Positions 7,237-14,830 of a stretch of 20,515 nucleotides of DNA are shown here, piece by piece (the first letter of the stretch is position 1; every line of letters begins with the position of its first letter). A model generated the notes under the pieces. That model did no database searches, was not told the origin of the DNA, and saw only the letters and a program-made list of their open reading frames with translations. The position numbers and the translations under genes were made by a program. The DNA is taken from positions 1 to 20,515 of the forward strand of contig CBFDAH010000032.1 of NCBI GenBank assembly GCA_965602785.1, in the 5' to 3' direction. Origin of the DNA: JBGSLA01 sp965602785. GTDB lineage: Bacteria; Desulfobacterota; Desulfobaccia; Desulfobaccales; 0-14-0-80-60-11.

Positions 7237-7266
7237 CTAATCCCGCAGGGCCTCCTGCGGGATTAG
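7237..7266 (+). terminator. Perfect 13-bp hairpin before the permease gene
   Basis: CTAATCCCGCAGG and CCTGCGGGATTAG form a perfect 13-pair stem with a GCCT loop. Only CTTGT follows instead of a T-run, so it may attenuate transcription or protect the 3' end of the upstream message rather than terminate fully. It sits 42 bases before the permease start and could set the ratio of the upstream small proteins to the permease. Confidence 0.55.
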
Positions 7267-7307
7267 CTTGTCAACAAATAACGCTAGCAATCACAGGAGG
7301 TTCTTAA

Positions 7308-8396
7308 ATGCTTGGGGCAGAGCAACTCGCCTTCATTGACCTGAGTTTATACTCGGTCATCTTCCTGTTCGTGCTCGGCTTCATCGGTGGTTTGGTCAGC
7401 GGTTTTATCGGTTCAGGTGGGGCATTCGTGCTAACCCCGGGAATGATGACCTTGGGCGCCCCCGGAGCCGTGGCGGTGGCCAGCAACATGTGCCACAAAT
7501 TCCCCAAAGCCATGGTGGGAGCTTATAAGCGCTACAAATACGGCCAGGTGGACCTCAAGTTGGGGGTGGTCATGGCCATTTCCGCCGCGGTGGGGGTTTT
7601 GGTGGGCATTAAGGTCCAGGAGTTTATTCTGGCCGCCTACGGGGAGGCGGGCTCCAACCTCTATATCAGCCTGGCCTTTGTGGTTGTCCTGATAGTGGTG
7701 GGAGGCTATGTTTTCCGGGATGCCATGAAGGCAAAAAGAAGTGGCATTGAAGCCGGAGTCACGAAACTGGCCCTAAAACTCCAGAGCATCAATCTGCCCC
7801 CCATGATTCTCTTCAAAACCGCTAATGTCACAATATCCTTGTGGTTCACCGTGCCGGTGGGATTTGCCACCGGCATGCTGGCGGCCACCATTGCGGTGGG
7901 TGGCTTTATCGGGGTCCCCGGCATGATGTATGTGGTTGGAGCCTCGGGGCTGGTATCCTCTGCCACCGAGCTGGTGATAGCTTTTATCATGGGGTTTACC
8001 GGCTCCATCAAATGGGGCATTCTCGGCATGATTGACATCCGGATGACTTTGCTCATCCTGGCCGGCTCTTTGTTTGGGGTTCAGCTCGGCGCCATCGGCA
8101 CCACCTATGTCAAGGACTACATGGTCAAGTTCGTCATGGGCACCATCATGCTCATCGTGGCAGTGAGCCGGGGCATGGCCATCCCCAAGTATCTCGTGCA
8201 GCTTCAAATCATCTTCTGGAGCCCGGTAACCATTAAATGGCTGAACACCATCAGCTACATCTCCATGGTTATCGCCCTGGGGACCGGCTGCGTCATCATT
8301 CTGGGAGCCATGTGGAAGGGCATCAGAGCCGAAAAGGCCGCGGCCGTTCTGGTTGGCCCGGAAGCTGCGTCGTACCAAAAAACGAAAATATCCTGA
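7308..8396 (+). CDS. TauE/SafE-family permease (anion or sulfur-compound transporter)
   Basis: 362 aa, highly hydrophobic with about eight membrane segments. The duplicated family signature is visible: F-I-G-S-G-G-A-F-V-L-T-P-G-M-M at about 33-47 and T-I-A-V-G-G-F-I-G-V-P-G-M-M at about 194-207. Members of the family (TauE, SafE, DUF81) move sulfite, sulfoacetate and related anions. In a presumed sulfate reducer, sulfate or sulfite is a plausible substrate, but the sequence does not fix this. It is somewhat longer than the usual 250-300 aa, with a charged linker at about 139-157 between the halves. AGGAGG lies eight bases upstream. The neighbours are UspA-type genes on both sides. Confidence 0.88.
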   Translation: MLGAEQLAFIDLSLYSVIFLFVLGFIGGLVSGFIGSGGAFVLTPGMMTLGAPGAVAVASNMCHKFPKAMVGAYKRYKYGQVDLKLGVVMAISAAVGVLVGIKVQEFILAAYGEAGSNLYISLAFVVVLIVVGGYVFRDAMKAKRSGIEAGVTKLALKLQSINLPPMILFKTANVTISLWFTVPVGFATGMLAATIAVGGFIGVPGMMYVVGASGLVSSATELVIAFIMGFTGSIKWGILGMIDIRMTLLILAGSLFGVQLGAIGTTYVKDYMVKFVMGTIMLIVAVSRGMAIPKYLVQLQIIFWSPVTIKWLNTISYISMVIALGTGCVIILGAMWKGIRAEKAAAVLVGPEAASYQKTKIS

Positions 8397-8422
8397 GCGA
8401 GGGCAATTTTAAGCAAAGCTCG

Positions 8423-8445
8423 CCAGAGTTTTAGAAATTCTCTGG
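8423..8445 (+). repeat. Short inverted repeat after the permease gene
   Basis: CCAGAG at 8423-8428 and CTCTGG at 8440-8445 are complementary, with an AT-rich 11-base interior. It lies directly downstream of the permease and just before a second, stronger hairpin. Confidence 0.3.
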
Positions 8446-8470
8446 ACAGTCCTCACGTATCCGGCTTAAA

Positions 8471-8493
8471 GTGGGTGGACAAAGTCCACCCAC
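8471..8493 (+). terminator. Terminator-like hairpin between permease and UspA genes
   Basis: GTGGGTGGAC-AAA-GTCCACCCAC is a perfect 10-pair hairpin followed by CTTACTTTG, a weak T-rich tail. It suggests partial termination or processing after the permease gene. It lies about 110 bases before the start chosen for the tandem UspA gene, and shows that an upstream-extended frame beginning at 8471 is not coding. Confidence 0.5.
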
Positions 8494-8602
8494 CTTACTT
8501 TGTGGCTTAAACCTGAGCATTCTGGAGCCAGGTCCCGGAGGTCCTGTCCTGGTGGTCTGGCGGGCCGGTGAGGAACCCCAAGAACAATACTCGAGGAAAA
8601 CT

Positions 8603-9451
8603 ATGGGCATGTACAAGAAATTGCTGGTGGCGATGGACGGCTCAGAAAGCAGTCTCCACGCGTTCAAGGAATCCCTACGGATCTCCAAAGAAGACATCAT
8701 GGTATTAGCTGTGGCCCCTCCCTACTCGGGCGACTTGCGGGTCATGGGAACCAGCGACATCAATCAGCTGCTCCGGGAGCCGTGTGAAATTGCCCTGGGA
8801 CAAGCCATGGAGATGGCCGAGGACGAAGGGGCTCAGATAAGGCCCGTCTGCGTTATGGGAGAGCCCCATGAGAGCATCGTGGATATCGCCGAGGACGAAG
8901 GCCGCGACCTCATTGTGATGGGGGTGAGAGGGGCGCAATTTGGTAGGCATCTCCTGGTGGGCAGCACCACCGCCCGGGTCATCGGCTTCAGCAGTCAAGA
9001 TGTGCTGGTGGTGCCGGAAAAGGCCTCCATCGCTTGGGAACGAATTTTACTTGCCACAGACGGTTCCGAATACAGCCATAAGGCCACAAAAAAGGCCCTT
9101 GATCTGGTCCAATTCTCTGGAGGAACCTTAAAAGTCATATCAGTTCTGGAGATTTCAGCTCACATCTATGCGGTGGCGCCGGAACTCAGCGAAGAAAGAA
9201 TCAAACTGGTCAAACAATATGTGGGAGATGTGAAGGAACAGGCAGCCTCTGAGGGTATCCTGGCGGAAGGGTTCGCGCGGGAAGCCGAATCTGCTGGCGA
9301 TGTCATAATCGAGCTTGCCAAGGAAAAAGACAGTGACCTGATTGTCATGGGTTCCCATGGCCGGACGGGGATAAAACGGCTTCTCATGGGCAGTGTCACC
9401 AAGGTGGTCATTGCTTATGCCCCCTGCCCGGTCCTCGTTGTAAAACTCTAG
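8603..9451 (+). CDS. Tandem universal stress protein (two UspA domains)
   Basis: 282 aa from the ATG at 8603, which follows GAGGAAA. The same frame is open back to 8471, but that part covers a hairpin and has no Usp homology. Domain 1 (about 1-140) begins Y-K-K-L-L-V-A-M-D-G-S and holds the loop G-V-R-G-x9-G-S-T. Domain 2 (about 145-282) begins R-I-L-L-A-T-D-G-S and ends with G-S-H-G-x9-G-S. Both match the ATP-binding G-x2-G-x9-G-S/T motif, so it should bind ATP. In this family such proteins act in stress survival or gate transporters. Lying beside the permease, it may regulate it; this is inferred. A strong terminator follows. Confidence 0.93.
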   Translation: MGMYKKLLVAMDGSESSLHAFKESLRISKEDIMVLAVAPPYSGDLRVMGTSDINQLLREPCEIALGQAMEMAEDEGAQIRPVCVMGEPHESIVDIAEDEGRDLIVMGVRGAQFGRHLLVGSTTARVIGFSSQDVLVVPEKASIAWERILLATDGSEYSHKATKKALDLVQFSGGTLKVISVLEISAHIYAVAPELSEERIKLVKQYVGDVKEQAASEGILAEGFAREAESAGDVIIELAKEKDSDLIVMGSHGRTGIKRLLMGSVTKVVIAYAPCPVLVVKL

Positions 9452-9466
9452 CTAAATTTTCACCCC

Positions 9467-9492
9467 ATCAGGGATGACTCCGAGACCCTGAT
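9467..9492 (+). repeat. Inverted repeat before the operon terminator
   Basis: ATCAGGG at 9467-9473 and CCCTGAT at 9486-9492 can form a 7-pair stem with a 12-base loop just after the UspA stop codon. It may act with the stronger terminator immediately downstream. Confidence 0.35.
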
Positions 9493-9500
9493 CGTATGAG

Positions 9501-9531
9501 CTCCTGAGGCCCCCTGGCCTCAGGAGTTTTT
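9501..9531 (+). terminator. Rho-independent terminator
   Basis: CTCCTGAGGCC and GGCCTCAGGAG form a perfect 11-pair stem with a CCCT loop, followed by TTTTT. This is a textbook intrinsic terminator and marks the end of the operon of small, stress and transport genes. Confidence 0.92.
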
Positions 9532-9918
9532 GCATGGGGAGACCCCGAAGCAGCGGTTAGGCTTCTGGTATGCCGCGGCCATCTGCGGCCATAACCTTAC
9601 TTCTTCTTGCCTTTAGGTTTCGGACATGGCCATCGTCCAGGCCCCGGCCCCGGGTGTCATCTTTTTCAGGGAACGCCCTCCAAAAGCCCAGGGTTTGGCT
9701 GCTTACCTGGGCTAAGTTATCACCAGGCCGCATTTCAATTGACAAATTTGTGCTTTTCCACCACCCTCAAACAAGTTTCCTGGAGTTATTGGGAAGGCCG
9801 GCGCGGTAAGGCGCCCGTGGCGCTTTAGCCTTGGGATCTCAACCTGGGCGCCCGAACCTGATGCCCATCAAGTTTTTATCCCAGGTGCCGAAAAGACAAA
9901 CACAGCAGGAGGTGGCCC
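9532..9918. other. Non-coding stretch upstream of the peptide gene
   Basis: Short frames on both strands lack ribosome binding sites and recognisable domains. On the minus strand around 9596-9640 one frame would end in P-K-P-K-G-K-K-K before a stop, but it has no start in frame. I see no clear sigma70 or sigma54 promoter, although one must lie here or upstream for the 9919 gene. An AGGAGG at 9907-9912 belongs to that gene. Confidence 0.5.
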
Positions 9919-10161
9919 ATGAGTTCCCCGGAACAGGGTGGCAAGCCCCCCGGGAAATTATCCCGGCGTAAATTCCTGAGCTATTGCGGCACCGCAGTTC
10001 TGGTTACGGCCTCCTACAAGGTTATTTCGGTTTTCTCCGAGGAAGTTGCCGGCCAGGATGACACGACGGGAAAATGTTGGGGTTGCCGGTTTAAATGTGA
10101 AACGAGTTGTATCAAAGGCGGGTCGGCGCCCTGTGCGGTGGTGCGGGGGCTATACGATTAA
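9919..10161 (+). CDS. Tat-signal cysteine-rich peptide, candidate RiPP precursor
   Basis: 80 aa with AGGAGG six bases before the ATG. Residues 15-20 are S-R-R-K-F-L, a twin-arginine motif, followed by a hydrophobic stretch (about 21-40), so export through Tat is predicted. The C-terminal 30 residues carry Cys53, 56, 60, 64 and 72 (C-x2-C-x3-C-x3-C-x7-C), with Cys23 inside the signal. This is not a standard ferredoxin spacing. It resembles the serial C-x3-C layout of SCIFF-type ranthipeptide precursors, including a local C-x-T-S-C. The next gene is a radical SAM/SPASM enzyme of the peptide-maturase type. The inferred role is that the core is thioether cross-linked in the cytoplasm, then exported folded by Tat. 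The alternative is a small exported metal-binding or redox protein. Confidence 0.72.
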   Translation: MSSPEQGGKPPGKLSRRKFLSYCGTAVLVTASYKVISVFSEEVAGQDDTTGKCWGCRFKCETSCIKGGSAPCAVVRGLYD

Positions 10162-10254
10162 ACCTTACCCCTGATTCCCCGGGTGAGATCCCTTTTTCCG
10201 TTTCGAAATCAATAGCTCCCCGATATCTTGCGGGCCTGGCAGGGCTCCCGAGAC

Positions 10255-10274
10255 ATTCCCGCCGGGGCGGGAAT
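10255..10274 (+). terminator. Hairpin between precursor and maturase genes
   Basis: ATTCCCGCC-GG-GGCGGGAAT is a perfect 9-pair palindrome (8 pairs if the loop is CGGG). Only TT follows, so it would attenuate rather than stop transcription. Such a hairpin would let precursor message exceed maturase message, a common arrangement in RiPP operons. Very similar ATTCCCGC/GCGGGAAT palindromes are also dispersed repeats in many proteobacteria, so it may be a repeat copy. Confidence 0.45.
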
Positions 10275-10345
10275 TTACCGGGCAGTCCCTGGCATCATCT
10301 GCCACAGTTCTCTTCCCTAAATCTTCCATCGAGTCTTGAGGCGCC

Positions 10346-11818
10346 ATGCAGGTAGCCGTCACCAAAAACCTGATCATGTTGACGCGAGGGGCGGAAGAGT
10401 TGCTCCTGGCCAACGCGGTGGACCTGAAAACCCTGTATATCCAGAGGGGTAGAGACTACGTCAAACAGTTTCTGGATGTGGCTAACCGGCTGGGAACGGT
10501 GGCCGCCATCCAGGAAGCTTTTCCTCAGGATGTCCAACTCCTGGATATGCTGCTGGCCCACGGCATCATGGTGGAAGCCGGAGCCGAAGAGGGGTCGAGC
10601 CCGGGGGATGTGCTGGCTGAAATCGCCAAGCGGGACCGCCTCAAGGGCATGTCGGTTTTTCTCCTGTTGTCCCAATCCTGCAATCTCGGCTGCATTTACT
10701 GCCTCAACGGCAAAATGTCCTATCAAACCGGAAAGCACCTCAAGATGCAGCCGGAGGTGGCCTTGCAGAGTGTCGAGCGCTCTCTTAAAGCCCTGGAGCC
10801 GGACGGCAGACTGGAAATAGTGTTTTTTGGCGGGGAACCCCTGCTGAACTGGCCTTTAGCTAAAGAGGTGATTCTGTATGGCGAGAAATTGCGACAGGAA
10901 AGATTCCCCGATAAGCAGATACGCTACTTTCTCACCAGCAACCTGACCTTCCTGCCCGCTGATTTTATTGACTGGGCCCAGAAATACCAGATCGGCATTC
11001 TGTGCGACGTGGACGGCCCCCCCGAGATTCACAACCGCTGCCGACCCTACAAAGATGGCAGGCCGTCCCACGGCGTCATTGTCAACAATATTCACCAGCT
11101 CACGGAGGCAGGGTTGACCGTGGGTCTCAGAGCCACCATCACCGCCCTCAATCAGGACTACCTGCCGGACATCGCCAGGCACCACCAAGAGATCGGCGGG
11201 GCGGGATGCGCCTTTGTGCCGGTATGCCCGATAAACTCCGATGAAGAGCTGCTCCCTGATGAGCTGGTGCCATCCCCGGACAGGGTAATTCAGGGGGTGG
11301 TCCAGGTGTATCACAGCAAGGTGTGGGATACCCCGGATTTGTTCCCCTTCAGCACCCTGGCCACCAGCCTGACACCCGGAGAGCGAACCGTGGTGGCCTG
11401 CGGCGCTCCCTACGGCACCGCCGCGGTGGTGGATGTTCAGGGTGACGTCTACCCGTGCATCTACCTGGTGGGCGTCAAGCGTTTCTATGTGGGGAATATT
11501 CTGCACCAGGACTACCCCGATCAGCGACTGCTGGATGGGCTCATGGCTTCTTGCCACGTGGATCATTTGGAAGATTGCCGAGATTGCGTCTGGAGGTATT
11601 ATTGCGGCGGCGGCTGTCCCATTAGAAGGATGACGATATTTACTAACCCTCAGGCAACTCCTAAGATTATCAACTATTGTAAACAAATGTATTGTGATTA
11701 CACCCAAAAGATACTGGAATTATTATTATGGGAGAGGGCGGAAAAAACTGCCCTGGCCTTGGAAGAAGGAGAGATACAACAGCAAGATAAGGAACCTGTC
11801 ACCCCGGCATTTTGTTGA
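10346..11818 (+). CDS. Radical SAM/SPASM peptide maturase
   Basis: 490 aa. Residues 1-100 look like a small helical/winged recognition domain (RRE-like) that may bind a leader peptide; this is inferred from pattern. The radical SAM core has C112-x3-C116-x2-C119 for the SAM-binding cluster and a G-G-E-P motif at 162-165. The C-terminal SPASM region has C352-x13-G-x4-C371, then C411-x2-C414-x5-C420-x3-C424 and C445, enough for two auxiliary [4Fe-4S] clusters. The architecture is that of enzymes making Cys-to-carbon thioether links (SCIFF maturase, sactisynthases) or activating other proteins (anaerobic sulfatase maturases). No sulfatase gene is in the window, whereas a Cys-rich 80-aa gene lies 184 bases upstream. 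TGAGG precedes the ATG. Confidence 0.9.
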   Translation: MQVAVTKNLIMLTRGAEELLLANAVDLKTLYIQRGRDYVKQFLDVANRLGTVAAIQEAFPQDVQLLDMLLAHGIMVEAGAEEGSSPGDVLAEIAKRDRLKGMSVFLLLSQSCNLGCIYCLNGKMSYQTGKHLKMQPEVALQSVERSLKALEPDGRLEIVFFGGEPLLNWPLAKEVILYGEKLRQERFPDKQIRYFLTSNLTFLPADFIDWAQKYQIGILCDVDGPPEIHNRCRPYKDGRPSHGVIVNNIHQLTEAGLTVGLRATITALNQDYLPDIARHHQEIGGAGCAFVPVCPINSDEELLPDELVPSPDRVIQGVVQVYHSKVWDTPDLFPFSTLATSLTPGERTVVACGAPYGTAAVVDVQGDVYPCIYLVGVKRFYVGNILHQDYPDQRLLDGLMASCHVDHLEDCRDCVWRYYCGGGCPIRRMTIFTNPQATPKIINYCKQMYCDYTQKILELLLWERAEKTALALEEGEIQQQDKEPVTPAFC

Positions 11819-11826
11819 TTAACCAC

Positions 11827-11844
11827 CAGGAATAATCATTCCTG
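11827..11844 (+). terminator. Hairpin after the maturase gene
   Basis: CAGGAAT-AATC-ATTCCTG is a perfect 7-pair hairpin eight bases after the stop codon. It has no T-run, so it is a possible 3'-end structure for the peptide/maturase message rather than a strong terminator. Confidence 0.35.
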
Positions 11845-11970
11845 AGAACATGCGGGTATTCACGGGAAAAGCTGTAGAAAAAACTTCTGGATTTCCTATC
11901 CTCCTTACCTCGGAACAATTTCCCGGTCTTATTACTCAGAGCAAAAAATTGAATAATTGTTGGAGCCTTC

Positions 11971-12018
11971 CTTTCATCCCCTCTCCCTTGAGGGAGGGGG
12001 TAAGGGTGAGGGTGAAAG
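11971..12018. repeat. Extragenic palindromic repeat (CCCTCTCCC type)
   Basis: An inner hairpin CTCCC-TTGA-GGGAG lies within longer imperfect arms; the outer ends CTTTCA(T)CCC and GGGTGAAAG are also complementary. The core looks like the CCCTCTCCC/GGGAGAGGG palindromes dispersed between genes in many proteobacterial genomes. It sits in a gene-free gap between the maturase and cyclase genes (11819-12185). The rest of that gap holds further G-run/C-run palindromes (about 12069-12116) and no supported gene. Confidence 0.55.
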
Positions 12019-12185
12019 TTAATCTATTTCACGCTCCCAGTAATAAATAGCTTTATCGGCATACGTTTCGGGGGGGTTCCCCCTGGCATGCACCCCAGCT
12101 TAAAAGTCCCCCTCGGGGGCGCGGGCTTGTGGGGCTCCTCCCGTCTCATGGGGGAAACTTTTGCCAAGGTCCGGCTCTTTGTGCT

Positions 12186-14480
12186 ATGAGTGCAGGTATG
12201 AACCCCATGGGCCGTGATCCCGGGACACCTTCTGCCGCCCGCGCCAGGTCCCTGGCGCGCCGAAATGTTTGGCTGATCGTGGCCGTTTTGACCCTGGGGG
12301 TCATCTGCCTTACCCTTCTGAGGCCGCCTTTTACTGAGCTCATCGAACTAAAACTCTACGATTTCAAGTTTCGCTTTCGCGGTTCCCGGCCAGCGGGACA
12401 GGATCTGGCCATCGTGGCCATCGACGACGAAAGTTTGAAAAGCGTGGGGCGCTGGCCGTGGCCCCGGGAGGTGTTCTCCCAATTTCTCCAGCGTCTGAAA
12501 GAGGCCCAACCCCGGGTCATTGGCCTGGACATCATCTTCGCCGAAAAGGCGGATACCGCGGTGGCGGCTTCCGTAGACCGGCTTGGCCAGAAGTTGCGTC
12601 AACGAGGGCTGGGGTCCGAAGAGGTGCTGCAATGTCTGCGGGAGGAGAAAAAGGCCGCGGACCTGGACCGTCGGCTGGCGGAGGAAATCAGTAAGGGAAC
12701 CCCCACAATTTTAGGGTTTTACTTCAAGAAAGTGGGGGCCAAGGTGATGAGTCCGGAACCGCCCCGGGCTTTGGAACCCACCGTAATCCAGGTGAGCACC
12801 TACAACATAGTCCGCCGCCTGGGTCAGAAGGGCAAAAAGTTGCCCATCATCGGCGCCGAGGGGGTGGAGGTCAACCTCCCCGAGATCAGCGCCGCGGCGG
12901 CGGGGGGCGGTTACTTTAACATGATACCGGACCCGGATGGCACCGTGCGCTGGTATCCTCTGGCCATCGCCTATGGTCCCTATGTATTCGCCCCCTTGTC
13001 CCTGGTGACCTTGCAGCATAGGCTGGACAACAAACCCCTGATGATCACCCTCTCCCATTATGGCGTCAAACAGGTACGGCTGGGCCGTGAACTCATTCCG
13101 GTGGACCGTTATGGCCGCTTTTTTATCAACTACCTGGGTCCCGCCGGCTCTTTTCCCACTTATTCCGCCAAAACGCTCCTGGATGGGAACCTACCGGCCG
13201 GGGCTTTGAAAGACAAGATAGTCCTGGTGGGGGCCACCGCGGTGGGTATCTACGATATGCGGGTCACTCCCTTTTCCGGGGTTTTTCCGGGCATTGAAAT
13301 CCAGGCCACCATTATTGATAATGTGTTGCGGCGTAATTTCCTCAAGCCCTCGCCGTATTCCCCCCTCCCTGAACTTCTCATCATTATTGTCTTGGGGGTG
13401 TTGCTGGGGGTCATTCTTCCCCGGGCTTCGGCCATCTGGGTTTTGGGGTTCGCCCTATTCCTGCTGCAACTGTATGTAATCTCGAACTACCTGGTTTTCC
13501 GCCACCTCGGAGTCAACCTGGACCTGTTTTATCCTCTACTGCAAATCATCTTGGTTTCCACCGGCATCAACGTGCACAACTTTTTGGCAGAAGAAAAGGC
13601 CAGGGCCAGTCTGAAAAAAGCCTTTCAATCCTATGTGGCGCCCAGCGTGGTGGAGGAAATCATCAAACACCCGGAGCGGCTGCGGTTAGGGGGGGAACGC
13701 CGGGAACTGTCCATATTATTTTGTGATATTCGAGACTTCACCACCCTGTCGGAGACCCTGGAGCCTGAAGACCTGGCTGGTGTCCTCCACGACTTTTTGA
13801 ACCCCATGAGCAAAATCGTCGTCCAGCACGGCGGCACCATTGATAAGTTCATGGGCGACGCCATTATGGCCTTGTTCGGGGCGCCCCTGCACTATCCCGA
13901 TCACGCCCGCCGGGCCTGTGAAACCGCGCTGGAGATGGTGGGGACCTTGAAATCCCTGGACCAGGAGTGGGTAAACCAGGGTCGTCCCTCCTTGAAAGTT
14001 GGGGTGGGCATCAACACCGGCCTAGTGGCGGTGGGCAACATGGGGTCCGACACCCTCTTCGACTACACCGCCATCGGCGACAACGTCAACCTGGCGGCCC
14101 GCCTGGAAGGTTTGACCAAAATCTATGGCACCGAGATCATTGTCAGCGCTTACACCGCCCAGCATCTGGACCAGGGGTTTACCCTGCGGGAGCTGGACCT
14201 GGTGAGGGTGAAGGGCAAAAAGCAGCCCGTCGCCATTTACGAACTTTTGGGCCTGGGCTCCCCTGAGGCGGATCTGGCCGAATTTCTCCACCTCTACCAT
14301 CAGGGTTTGCAGCTTTTCCGGGAGCAGCGGTGGGAGGAGAGCCTTACCCTCTTCAACCAGGCCTTGGCGCTTCGGCCCCAGGACTTTCACGGCCAGCGCT
14401 ATGTCAAGCTCGTCCAACAATTCCGGGTGGACCCACCCGGTCCCGATTGGCAGGGGCTGGCCATCATGGAAAAAAAGTAA
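12186..14480 (+). CDS. CHASE2-domain class III adenylate/guanylate cyclase
   Basis: 764 aa from the ATG at 12186; in-frame ATGs at 12198 and 12207 and a GTG at 12129 are alternatives, none with a clear ribosome binding site. A membrane segment (about 28-45) leads into an extracytoplasmic CHASE2 sensor (about 50-385, with A-I-D-D-E-S-L and G-L-D-I-I-F-A-E motifs). Three membrane helices follow (about 394-470), then the cyclase domain (about 505-665). Metal-binding Asp514 (F-C-D-I-R-D-F) and Asp558 (F-M-G-D-A-I-M) and the transition-state pair Asn635/Arg639 (N-L-A-A-R-L-E) are present, so it should be active. The C-terminus (about 695-740) resembles one or two TPR helices. The product is probably cAMP, though substrate choice is uncertain. 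It signals an unknown external cue. Confidence 0.92.
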   Translation: MSAGMNPMGRDPGTPSAARARSLARRNVWLIVAVLTLGVICLTLLRPPFTELIELKLYDFKFRFRGSRPAGQDLAIVAIDDESLKSVGRWPWPREVFSQFLQRLKEAQPRVIGLDIIFAEKADTAVAASVDRLGQKLRQRGLGSEEVLQCLREEKKAADLDRRLAEEISKGTPTILGFYFKKVGAKVMSPEPPRALEPTVIQVSTYNIVRRLGQKGKKLPIIGAEGVEVNLPEISAAAAGGGYFNMIPDPDGTVRWYPLAIAYGPYVFAPLSLVTLQHRLDNKPLMITLSHYGVKQVRLGRELIPVDRYGRFFINYLGPAGSFPTYSAKTLLDGNLPAGALKDKIVLVGATAVGIYDMRVTPFSGVFPGIEIQATIIDNVLRRNFLKPSPYSPLPELLIIIVLGVLLGVILPRASAIWVLGFALFLLQLYVISNYLVFRHLGVNLDLFYPLLQIILVSTGINVHNFLAEEKARASLKKAFQSYVAPSVVEEIIKHPERLRLGGERRELSILFCDIRDFTTLSETLEPEDLAGVLHDFLNPMSKIVVQHGGTIDKFMGDAIMALFGAPLHYPDHARRACETALEMVGTLKSLDQEWVNQGRPSLKVGVGINTGLVAVGNMGSDTLFDYTAIGDNVNLAARLEGLTKIYGTEIIVSAYTAQHLDQGFTLRELDLVRVKGKKQPVAIYELLGLGSPEADLAEFLHLYHQGLQLFREQRWEESLTLFNQALALRPQDFHGQRYVKLVQQFRVDPPGPDWQGLAIMEKK

Positions 14481-14582
14481 CAGCAAAGTTGAAGCCCACT
14501 TCGCCCCCAGGCGCCTGAGGCTGGCCCAGAAAAAAGCCCCTCCTGATTCCTTCCATATCCCCCTGTGTAAAAAAGTCACACC

Positions 14583-14599
14583 TGGGGCATTTTGCCCCA
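14583..14599 (+). terminator. Hairpin downstream of the cyclase gene
   Basis: TGGGGCA-TTT-TGCCCCA is a perfect 7-pair hairpin about 100 bases after the cyclase stop, followed by TCCTTAAAAGTTT. The tail is only weakly T-rich, so it is a possible rather than certain terminator. Confidence 0.45.
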
Positions 14600-14667
14600 T
14601 CCTTAAAAGTTTCTAATTATATTAGGAAGTTAAATACTATTTTTTTAGTGTTTCGGAAGATATGCCG

Positions 14668-14682
14668 CACATGAACAATGTG
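14668..14682. promoter_or_regulatory. Dyad that may bind a regulator
   Basis: CACAT-GAACA-ATGTG is a perfect 15-base dyad with a five-base spacer. It lies immediately upstream of a sigma70-like promoter and about 80 bases upstream of a sigma54 promoter, a position suitable for an operator or enhancer site. It differs in sequence from the GTTGC-type dyads at 5830 and 5920. Confidence 0.35.
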
Positions 14683-14685
14683 TCC

Positions 14686-14714
14686 TTGTGATAGTTATTT
14701 TGCAACTATATAAA
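14686..14714 (+). promoter_or_regulatory. Possible sigma70-type promoter
   Basis: TTGTGA at 14686-14691 and TATAAA at 14709-14714 are 17 bases apart (4 and 5 matches of 6) in an AT-rich stretch between the cyclase and the receiver-like gene. It could give basal expression beside the sigma54 promoter downstream. Confidence 0.4.
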
Positions 14715-14752
14715 ATTATTAACTTATTTATTTTCCCAGGTGGCAACCCTTG

Positions 14753-14768
14753 TGGCACAGCCCTTGCC
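14753..14768 (+). promoter_or_regulatory. sigma54 promoter for the MetF/HdrA operon
   Basis: TGGCAC-AGCCC-TTGCC matches the sigma54 -24/-12 consensus (TGGCAC-N5-TTGCW) at every key base, with the GG and GC dinucleotides ten bases apart. Transcription would start near 14780, 50 bases before the ATG at 14831. This also argues against the earlier TTG start at 14750. Confidence 0.65.
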
Positions 14769-14830
14769 TTTATTTCGGAAAAACCAGGTGGGGGTGGGCC
14801 GACCTTCGGGCAGCTCACACCAGGCGGGTG

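Noticed and set aside
8471..8602. Upstream extension of the tandem UspA protein
   Set aside because: The extension covers a perfect terminator-like hairpin and has no Usp homology; the ATG at 8603 has a good ribosome binding site.
9557..9745. Minus-strand 62-aa frame, with an adjacent frame ending in P-K-P-K-G-K-K-K
   Set aside because: There is no start with a ribosome binding site, and joining the frames would need a frameshift that nothing else supports.
11850..12050. 66-aa plus-strand frame after the maturase
   Set aside because: It has no ribosome binding site, and its second half is translation of the palindromic repeat at 11971-12018.
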